Shown here: piece by piece, positions 1-9,000 of the stretch
Position numbering within the stretch: the first letter of the stretch is position 1
How the letters are laid out: each line of letters starts with the position of its first letter
From: Enterobacter cloacae subsp. cloacae ATCC 13047
GTDB lineage: Bacteria; Pseudomonadota; Gammaproteobacteria; Enterobacterales; Enterobacteriaceae
Direction of reading: 5' to 3'
Assembly (NCBI RefSeq): GCF_000025565.1
Contig: NC_014121.1
Location: 2,108,001-2,172,000, forward strand
DNA length: 64,000 bases
Notes under the pieces: generated by a model
Seen by the model: the letters and a program-made list of their open reading frames with translations, nothing else
Databases searched by the model: none
Told to the model about the DNA's origin: nothing
Program-made: the position numbers and the translations under genes

Positions 1-780
1 AACCCCGCCGACGGTGGTGACGTCGATGTCCTTCACAATCCCGCGCACCGGCGCGTTGAAGGTCAAACGGGTCAGGGAATCCTCGCGTCCTTTCATGACC
101 GAGCGCTGGGCTTCGATCTCCGCATTCGCTTTCGCCAGCTCTTCACGGGCGCGCACGTAATACTGGTTTTTCATTTCGGTGATTTTGTTCTCTAGCTCGT
201 TTTTTTGCCGCTCCAGACGTAACACCTCCACCTTGCTCGCCGCCCCCTGAGTGACCAGCGGACGGGTTAACGACAGCTCGCGCTGGACCAGTTCAGCCCC
301 CTGACGCAAACCGGCCAGCCCTTTTTCCAGGCTTTCGCGACGGGACTGGAAGAGCGCCGTTTCCTGTTTGACCAGTTCAACGTCGTCATCCAGCTCTTGC
401 GGAAACGTCAGTTCCGTGTCGTTCACTTCCGCTTTCAGGCGCGCAGCCGTGGCCAGCGCGGCATTCAGACGAGACTCACTTTCCAGCACGCTGGATTCTG
501 TTTTGGTGCGGTCAAGCTGAGCCAGCCGCTGCCCACGTTCAACGATGTCACCTTCGCGCACCAGCAGGCTATGGATAATGCCCCCCTCCAGCGACTGAAT
601 GACCTGCTCGTGAGAAGACGGGATCACTTTGCCGTTGCCGGTGGTGACTTCATCAAGCTGGAACAGACTCGCCCAGGCGATAAACGCCGCAAGCAGCGCG
701 AACAGCGACCAGGCCACCCACGTTGAGCGCGGCAGGCGCGGCTCTTTCAGGCGGCTGTTATAGCGGGATAGATCATTCAT
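1..780 (-). CDS. HlyD-family type I secretion membrane fusion protein (partial, C-terminus beyond left edge)
   Basis: This is the periplasmic adaptor of a type I secretion system, linking the inner-membrane ABC exporter to a TolC-like channel. The 260 visible residues start MNDLSRYNSRLKEPRLPRST. One membrane segment (about residues 18-40, WVAWSLFALLAAFIAWA) is followed by a lipoyl/barrel-sandwich half (VTTGNGKVIPSSHEQVIQSLEGGII) and a long coiled coil rich in Glu, Arg and Leu. The second lipoyl half begins at the left edge (APVRGIVKDI). The start codon overlaps the stop of the upstream ABC gene by 4 bp (ATGA, 777-780), so the two are translationally coupled. Its place downstream of a giant adhesin and its exporter fits the LapC/BapD role of adhesin export. 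The length and the end cannot be judged because the gene leaves the window. Confidence 0.93.
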   Translation of the reverse strand, partial: MNDLSRYNSRLKEPRLPRSTWVAWSLFALLAAFIAWASLFQLDEVTTGNGKVIPSSHEQVIQSLEGGIIHSLLVREGDIVERGQRLAQLDRTKTESSVLESESRLNAALATAARLKAEVNDTELTFPQELDDDVELVKQETALFQSRRESLEKGLAGLRQGAELVQRELSLTRPLVTQGAASKVEVLRLERQKNELENKITEMKNQYYVRAREELAKANAEIEAQRSVMKGREDSLTRLTFNAPVRGIVKDIDVTTVGGV

Positions 781-2957
781 GCCATTCCCTCCTCGGCCAC
801 GGCCGCCGGTTTCATGGTCACGGTACGCTGCGCTGCCTTTTGCGGCGCCATACCGTGCTGACGCAGGATCGCGTCGCGCGGGCCATCCATCACCACCTTG
901 CCGTTTTCCAGCACGATGATGCGGTCAACCAGATCCAGAATCGGCAGCCGGTGTGTTGCCACCACCAGCGTCCGGCGCTTGCCCAGCCATTGCTGTAAGT
1001 GCTGAATGAACTGCTTTTCGCTCATCTCATCCAGCCAGGCGGTAGGCTCGTCCAGCAGAAGAATATTGGGCGACGTGATCAGGGCGCGCGCCAGCAACAG
1101 CGCCTGTCGCTGGCCGCCGGATAACCCGGCCCCCCCTTCATTGATGAGGTAGTTCAGCCCCATTTTCTGCTTACGCACGAACTCCAGCGCACCGCTGTTC
1201 ACCAGCGCCTGATGGATCTCCTCGTCGGTAGCAAGCGGGTTGCCCATCAGGATATTGTCGCGCACAGAGCCAAAGAACAGCCGCGCCTGCTGGCTGAGCA
1301 GCTGCATATCCCGGCGCACATCGGCGGTGTCGAGATGATTTAAGGCAATGTCATCCAGCAGAATGCTTCCCTGCTGCGGTTCCTGCATCCCGGCCAGAAG
1401 CTGCAGCAAGGTACTTTTGCCGGAACCGTTGCGCCCCAGCACCGCCACCCGTTCGCCGGCGCGGATCTGCAATTTGCTGATGTGCAGCACGGTCAGTTTT
1501 TCCTCGTCGTCGTACCAGAATCCCACGTCGTCGAGGGTATAGTTCCCGCGCAGATGGGCTTTATGCACCTTTTTACCCTGCTGAGGATCGTCAATCGGGC
1601 GCTGCATCAGGTCGTCCAGACCCTTTCTCGCCACCTTCGCCGACTGCCAGCGGGACAGCACGCCCGAAATCTGTGAGAGCGGCGCGATGGTGCGCGAGGC
1701 CAGAATCGAGGTTCCCACCAGCGCACCGGTGGTCATGTCGCCGCTGATGACCAGATAGCACCCCACCAGCAACACTACCGCGTAAACTATGGACTGTACC
1801 TCCTGCGTCCAGGTCAGGAGCAGCCCGGTCAGCCAGCGTTGTTTCATTCCGACGGTGGCCGCCACATCGTTGGTGTTGTTCCACTGATTCTGAAAACGCT
1901 GTTCGGCGCGCATCAGCTTGATGTCCTCAATGCCCTGTACCGCCTCCACCAGGGTGGCGTTACGAATGGCGGATTCGCGCATCCCTTCGCTGGACAGTTT
2001 TCCCAGCGGGCGCTGTACCAGCAGGCCCGGGATCAGCAGCAGCGGCACGGCAAGCAGAACCACCAGCACCAGCGGGCCGCCAATCATCCACAGAATAAAC
2101 ACAAACAGCAGGAAGAACGGCAGATCGGAAATCGCCGCAATGGTGGTGGAGGTAATCAGCTCGCGCACCGACTCCAGCTCGCGGATCTGGGCGATAAACG
2201 ACCCGGTCGATTTAGAGCGGGCGCCGTTTTTGATCCGCAGCGCGTGAGCAAACACCCGCTCGGAGATCCGCAGATCCGCTCGCTTACCTACCACATCCGA
2301 AATATGCACGCGCAGCATACGCATAATGAATTCGAACACGATGGCGAGCATGACGCCGCCAAACAGCACCCACAGCGTGGCTTCAGACTGCGAGGGCACC
2401 ACCCTGTCGTACACCTGCATGGAGAAGACCATGCCGGAGAGCGCCAGCACGTTCGCGACCAGCGCCACCAGCATGATGTCGCTGTAGCGTCGCCAGTCTT
2501 TCAGCGCCAGCTGCCAGAACCAGTTTTTCTCATAGGGTTTGATGTAATCATCCACGCGGGCATCCGGCGTGGATTCGAGCGGGCGCAACACCAGCAGTGT
2601 TTTCAGCCGTGCGCCGAGCGCTTCCCGCGTTAATGTTGTCTCCAGCCCGCCATCGCCGCTGAACTGCAGGCTGACGTTGCCGTCGTTGTCCATGCGGTTA
2701 ATAACCGCGATCTGTCCGCCAGTGAACTCCGCCAGCAGCGGTAAACGCCACGGGTCGAGGGAGACGGCGTCTGCTTCCACCTTACGCATCCCAAGCCCAA
2801 GCTGGCGCGCCATCTCCTCCAGCACCAGCTGGCGCGGGGACTGGCTTTCATGGTTAATCGTGACCCGAACATGCTCCGCCGAAAAATCCAGCCGATAGTG
2901 CTTCGCGATGATGAGCATGCCCTGCAACCAGGGTTCGTACTGTGGATGTGTCTTCAT
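777..2957 (-). CDS. type I secretion ABC exporter (LapB/BapC-like permease-ATPase)
   Basis: This is an inner-membrane ABC exporter that would drive secretion of the adjacent giant adhesin. The 726 residues comprise an N-terminal C39-peptidase-like domain (about 1-130), a transmembrane domain with hydrophobic stretches near 160-180, 195-212, 278-315 and 385-405, and a nucleotide-binding domain. Walker A GRNGSGKS lies near 508-515, the signature LSGGQ near 612-616, Walker B ILLLDEPT near 632-639, and the switch histidine in VATHR further on. The peptidase-like domain has no cysteine at all, so it should be a non-cleaving substrate-docking domain, as in LapB and HlyB-type exporters of RTX proteins. 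The start is supported by CGGAG a few bases upstream. The gene sits 71 bp after the adhesin and overlaps the HlyD gene by 4 bp. Confidence 0.95.
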   Translation of the reverse strand: MKTHPQYEPWLQGMLIIAKHYRLDFSAEHVRVTINHESQSPRQLVLEEMARQLGLGMRKVEADAVSLDPWRLPLLAEFTGGQIAVINRMDNDGNVSLQFSGDGGLETTLTREALGARLKTLLVLRPLESTPDARVDDYIKPYEKNWFWQLALKDWRRYSDIMLVALVANVLALSGMVFSMQVYDRVVPSQSEATLWVLFGGVMLAIVFEFIMRMLRVHISDVVGKRADLRISERVFAHALRIKNGARSKSTGSFIAQIRELESVRELITSTTIAAISDLPFFLLFVFILWMIGGPLVLVVLLAVPLLLIPGLLVQRPLGKLSSEGMRESAIRNATLVEAVQGIEDIKLMRAEQRFQNQWNNTNDVAATVGMKQRWLTGLLLTWTQEVQSIVYAVVLLVGCYLVISGDMTTGALVGTSILASRTIAPLSQISGVLSRWQSAKVARKGLDDLMQRPIDDPQQGKKVHKAHLRGNYTLDDVGFWYDDEEKLTVLHISKLQIRAGERVAVLGRNGSGKSTLLQLLAGMQEPQQGSILLDDIALNHLDTADVRRDMQLLSQQARLFFGSVRDNILMGNPLATDEEIHQALVNSGALEFVRKQKMGLNYLINEGGAGLSGGQRQALLLARALITSPNILLLDEPTAWLDEMSEKQFIQHLQQWLGKRRTLVVATHRLPILDLVDRIIVLENGKVVMDGPRDAILRQHGMAPQKAAQRTVTMKPAAVAEEGMA

Positions 2958-2989
2958 AATCTCCGGGTTAACGCAAGTCGTCTAAAGAA

Positions 2990-3022
2990 ACGCAAAAGGC
3001 CGCGGGGATCGCTCCCCGCGGC
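2990..3022 (-). terminator. hairpin with short T run between adhesin and ABC exporter
   Basis: A perfect 10-bp GC-rich stem (2999-3008 with 3013-3022, 4-base loop) is followed on the minus strand by CTTTTGCG. It lies directly behind the adhesin stop at 3029 and before the exporter start at 2957. The T run is short, so it may be a partial terminator or an mRNA 3'-end stabiliser rather than a full stop between the genes. Confidence 0.6.
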
Positions 3023-3028
3023 AGGGTT

Positions 3029-6000
3029 TTACGCAATTAACAGTTGATGATTGGCCAGCAGCGTCGCCAGATCCGTCTGGACGCCGTTCAGGGTCACCAG
3101 CGTGGTAGGCGAGAACTGACCGCCCGTACCGTCGAGGTCAACCTGGATTTCGGTATTGCTGCCGTTTTGCACCACGCGGATGTAATCGGTGATGTTCCCC
3201 GCGCTGCTGTCCAGCGTTGCCACCCCGTTCACATAGCTCGCCGAACCCGTGCCGGTATAACCGCTGTCGGAGAGCAGATCGCGCAGGTCGATACGGTCCG
3301 TATCCGCCGTGCCTTCCCAGGTGCCGACGGTAAAGCCGTTCACCACATCGTGACCGTTACCACCCGTGGCATCCGACGCGTTGATGAGCTTATAGAGCAA
3401 CGTGTCGTGGCCGCCGCTGCCGATATTGAAGGTGTCGTTTCCGCCCCGGCCTTCGAACTGGTTATCACCGCTGTTGCCGGTAATGACATCGTCGAAGTCC
3501 GAGCCGTTGATCCCTTCAATGTTCAACAACCGCGTGGTGCCAAACCCGGTGTCCTGCGCCGTGGAGAGACGTAAATCAACGGTAATGCCGGACGTTGCGT
3601 TACGGTAATCCACCACGTCCATCCCACCGGTGTTGCTCCAGGTGTCATAGTCGGAGTGGGTATTCCAGCCGCCGGAACCGTTATAGGTATAGGTGCCATC
3701 CTCTGCGATAAAGGTGTCGTTATACCCGGTGCCGGTAATCGTTCCGCTGTGGCCGCCGGTGGCCGCTTCGGCAGTGAGCACGTAGCCCTCCTTACCGTTG
3801 CTCGCCTCCAGGCCGCTCCAGGTGACGTTATCCGACACGCCGTTAGTGATCTTGACGATCTCGGCCGAGTAGGTCTCATTCGGATCCAGCCCGTAGAAAC
3901 TCACCAGCGCAGAGGTATCGTTCGAGCCGATACCGGACTGGGCGTTGATGATCTGCGAGGCCACCAGCACACCCGCGGCGTTATACAGATTGACCGTGTT
4001 GCCGTAGTAAGCGTTGATACCCTCACTGTCGACAATGTGCAGATGCATCGCGGTGCCGTCGGCAATGGTTTTGCTGTTTTGCACCAGCACCACCTTGCCG
4101 TTTTGCTGCGACACCAGCAGATCCTGTGCGCCGTCCCAGTTGTAATCCACCGCGGCCACGCCGGTAACGTTGGCAAGCCCAGACGCCAGCTGGCTCGAGG
4201 TCCAGGTGGAACCGTAACCGTTGTTGGTGAACAGGGTTGCGGTTTGTGACGCGCCGTAGGTGCTGAGCTTGATGATGTCCATCTGCCCGTCACCGTTCCA
4301 GTCCACCGCCACCGACAGATACCCCGCCGTGGCGTTAGAGGCTTCTACCGCGCTCTTGGTCGTGGACAGCTGCCCTGCACCGTTGTTGTAGTAGATCACC
4401 CCGCCGGTGTTGTTGTAGCTGCTGCCCAGGTACAGGTCCATGTAGCCATCGCCGTTGAAGTCCGCCCACGTCATAGAGGCTGCCGTGGTGGTATTCGAGG
4501 CGTTAACCACAAACACGTTGGTCAGGTTCTGGCCGATGGAGAGCGTGCCGTTGCCGTTGTTGTTCATCACGGTTAACGAGTACGCGCCGCTGCGGTTGGT
4601 GTGCTGCACAATGTCTACGGTGCCGTCGTTGTTCAGGTCGACGCCGGAGATTTCACGCATGGTGGTGAATTGTCCCCAGAAGCCTGCCCCGCCGTTGGTA
4701 CCGTCTGGTGTCAGCACGCCATTGTTGTTAATCAGATAGGTTATGGAGTCCGCACCCGCATCGCCGTATGCCAGATCCAGATAACCATCCCCGTTTTTGT
4801 CGTACGCCACCACGCCGCCGTACCAGATGGTGGTCCCCATCGCCAGCTGGCTGGCGTTATAGGTGCTGCCATCGTAGGTCCACATGACCTGCGTGGAGCC
4901 TGCGTAGCCGGTTTCAGTACCGAACACATCCTGTGTGCCGTTTCGGTCAAAGTCTGCGGCCGTCTGGCTGACCACGTAGTAGGAACGCGTGTTGGTCAGC
5001 GCATTACCCGCATAAGTGGAGCTATCGCTGCTGGAATAAGACTGGCCGTTAGCAATGATATTCCACAGGCCGCTGCTGTTCGTGCCGACGGTCATAGTCG
5101 AGTTATTGCTGTTCCCCGCCGTGGTCGCCCAGTCGGTATTCACGGTGGTGGTATCAATCACCAGGCTGCCGTTGGCAATACCGGTGGTATTACCGTTGCC
5201 CGCGCTGCTCTTCACCTGAGCGGTGACGTTATAGCTCGCCACGCCCAGCGCATCGCTGTCCGGGATCTGCAGATACCAGGTGTTGTGATCCGGGTCGACG
5301 ACGACCGCACCGCCGGTCTGGGAGGTGTAGGTTTTCCCGTTCACCGTCACCACCAGATATTCACCGTTCACCAGGTCTGCGGATACCGTACCGCTGACAA
5401 TCGGCGTGGTATCGGAGGTGGTCTGGGCGGTAATTGCCGCCGTGGTGGTCGGTACGCTGGTATCGACGTTCAGCACAAACCCGTCCGATTCCGTGTAGTT
5501 ACCGGCTTTATCGGTGACGCGCACAATGTAGGTGTGGTTGCCATCGCTCAGGCCGTTGTCCTGGAAGGACCAGCTGGCGCTGCCGTTCATGGTTACCTGA
5601 CCAAGCAGAATGCCGTCGCGATAGAGCTGCACAATTTCGCCGTCGTCCGGGGCGCGGTTCAGCGTGCCGTTGATCAGCGGTGAGGTATCATCCGTCGCCA
5701 CCGACGTACCGTAAGTGCCCTGACGCTCGCCTTCACCGTCGGTGTAGCTCACCACGGTACCCACGGTGGTTGGCGGCGTAGTATCGACCGTCACCACCTG
5801 CGACGCGGTGGAGCCAACGTTACCCGCCTGGTCGATAATCCGCACCTGGTAGGTGTAATCCCCGTCATCCAGATCGCGGGTATCGGTGTAGCTCCAGCGC
5901 TGGTTGGTGACCGTGGTGTCAACCCACGTATTCCCGCCGTCGAGGCTGATCTGCACGCGCTCGTCGTCTGCCAGCGCGCTACCGAGCGAACCGTTAATGG

Positions 6001-9000
6001 TCAGCGTGGTGTCCATGGTGATGAAATCACTGCCGGACTGTCCGGTATCGTCGCTGATGCTGTCGATAGTGACGCCGTACTGCGGCGCCTGCGTATCCAC
6101 CGTTACCACCTGCGACGTGGTAGCCCCGACGTTCCCCGCCTGGTCGACAACACGTACCTGGTAACTGTAGCTATCGTCGGTCAGCGTGCGCGTGTCGTTA
6201 TAGCTCCACTGCGTGCCGCTCACGGTGGCGTAGACCCAGGTGGTGCCGCCATCCATGCTCACCTGAACGTACTCACCCGCTCCCAGTTCAGCACCGAGCG
6301 TGCCGTGCAGGGTGTAGGATGTCGAGCTGGTCAGGAAGTCGTTATTGTCGAAGCCGGTATCCACAGTGATGTTATCCACGCTCACCGTAATCGCCGCATC
6401 CGGGGCCACCGTGTCAACGGTGACCTGCTGATGGGCGCTGGCACCCACGTTACCTGCGGCATCCACCACGCGAACGTAGTAGTCGTAGGTCTGGTTAGCC
6501 AGCGTGCGGCCATCCACGTAGTACCAGTTGTTGCCAGTGACAATCACGTTCTGCCATGTCACGCCGCCGTCGATACTGATCTGGGCATATTCCCCGTCGG
6601 CCAGCGTCGCGCCGAGCGAGCCGTGCAGCGTCAGCGAGGTATCGCTGGTGATAAAGTCGCTGCTGCTCAGGCCGGTGTCATCACTGATGCTGTCGATGGC
6701 GATCGTTTTGCTGGCGTCCGGCACAACGGTATCGATGGTCACTACCTGGCTTACGGTAGCGCTGATATTCCCCGCATCATCAATGACGCGCAGCTGGTAG
6801 TTGTAATCCCCGTCGGCCAGCGTACGGCCATCCACATAGGTCCAGTTCAAACCGCTGACGCTAACATCGGTCCAGTTCTGGCCGCCGTCGAGGCTGATCT
6901 GGACGTGGTCACCGCTGCCCAGCGCCGCCCCCAGCGTCCCTTTCAGGCTGATCTGCGTGTCGCTGGTAATAAAGTCGCTGTCGGACAGACCGGTATCCTG
7001 GGAGATGGAGTCAACCGTAATGCTCGTTGCCACAGGCGCGGTCAGATCAATCACCACGTCCTGGCTGTCCGTTGCCCCCACGTTGCCCGCGTTATCGATC
7101 ACCCGCACCTGGTACTGGTACGTATCGTCCGTCAGAGTGCGGCTATCGGTGTAGCGCCAGGTCGTGCCAGTGACGCTCAGATCACTCCACGTGGCCCCGC
7201 CGTCCAGGCTGATCTGCGCCTTCTCGTTGTTGCCGAGCTGCGCGGTCAGGGAACCGTTGATGATAATCTGGCTGTCGTTGGTGATGAAATCACTCGCGCT
7301 CAGACCGGTGTCGTTTTGCAGGGAATCAATGCTGATCCCCATCGACGGCGCAGTCAGATCCACGGTAACGGTGTGGTTGTCGCTGGCGCTGTTGCCGATG
7401 GTGTTGCTCACCTGCGCGTTAATGACATACGCGCCGCCGTCTGCCAGCGCGGAAACATCTGCGCTGCCGAGCGTATAGCTCCAGCTGCCGTCATTCTGCA
7501 CGGTCGTCGTATAGGACTTGCCGTTCAGGGTCACCGTCACCGTCTGGCCCGCTGGCGCGTCGGTAGTACCGCTGATCACCAGCGGCGTACCGTGTTCGGC
7601 GGCGCTGACGATGTCGTCCTGGGCAAAGGTGTTAATAACGATCGTCGGTACCTCGCCGTTCAGCGTCACGTCGTGCGTGGCGCTGCCCGGGTTGCCCGCC
7701 TTATCGCTCACCGAGGCGGTAAGGGTGTAATCCCCGTCGCTCAGGCCAAGGAAATCTCGGCCCGGTACGAAGACCGACCACGTACCGTCTGCCGCGACGG
7801 TTGCCTGATAGCTGTGGCCGTTAAAGGAGACGGTCACTGTCTGGCCCTGTTCCGCCGTAGTGGTGCCGCGGATGGTCTGGCCGGCCAGCTGCTCGGCGTT
7901 GTTGACAATATCGTCATCGGCCACGGTGCTGATGGTGACGGTCGGCGCAACGGTGTCCACCGTTAAGGTGTGCGTGGTCTGGCCGTTATTACCGGCGTTG
8001 TCATTGACCGACGCGGTCACCGTCAGCGCGCCCTGGCTGAGTGCAGCCAGGTCAGTGGCCGGAACATCCAGCGTCCAGGTGCCGTCATCTGCCACGGTGG
8101 CAGTGTAGGTTTTGCCGCCCAGGGTCACGGTGACGGTCTGGCCCGCCTCTGCACTGGAGGAGCCGTGCACGGTCAGCGGCTGCTGCGCTTCCGCTGCGTT
8201 CAGCACGTCATCGCCCGACAGCGTTGCAATGCTCACCACCGGCGCAGTGGTATCCACGCTGATGCTGTGCGTTGCCGAAGCGCTGTTGCCCGCGCTGTCC
8301 TGCGCCGAAACCGCTACCTGATAGTTCGCGCCATCGGCCAGCGCACCCACATCGGCTGCCGGTACGGTGGTGCTCCAGCTGCCGTCGCTCTGAATGGTGG
8401 CCGTATAGCTCTTGCCGTTCAGGGTCACGGTCACCACCGTGCCGCTGGCAAACTGGGCACTGGAGCCGTTAATCACCAGAGACGTAGCCGCTTCTGCTGC
8501 GTTGATTACGTCATCGCCACTGAGGGTATTAACCGTCAGCGCCACGGAGGCGGTGTTAACCACCACGTCGTGGGTCTGGGTGCTGCTGTTGCCCGCGCTG
8601 TCGGTGATGGTTGCGCTGAGGGTCACGGTGCCGTCATTGAGCGCAGAAATCACGCTCGCCGGTACGCCCACGCTCCAGTTACCGCTGGCATCAACGGTGG
8701 TAGTGTACTGGTTTGAACCCAAGGTGATGACGACCTTATCGCCTACGTTCGCGCCGGTGGACGTGCCGCTGACGATCTGCGCCTGCGCATGTTCCACGCT
8801 GTTGATGACATCATCGCCCGCCACCACGTTAAAGCTGACGGTCGGCGGTGTGGTATCCAGCGTAATCGCTTTGTTCGCGCTGCCCGGGTTACCCGCCGTA
8901 TCGCTGACGCTCACCTGCACCGTATAGCCATTATCAGCCAGTGCGGACAGATCGGCGGAAGGTACGTTGACGCTCCAGGTGCCATCCGGTTGTACCTGGG

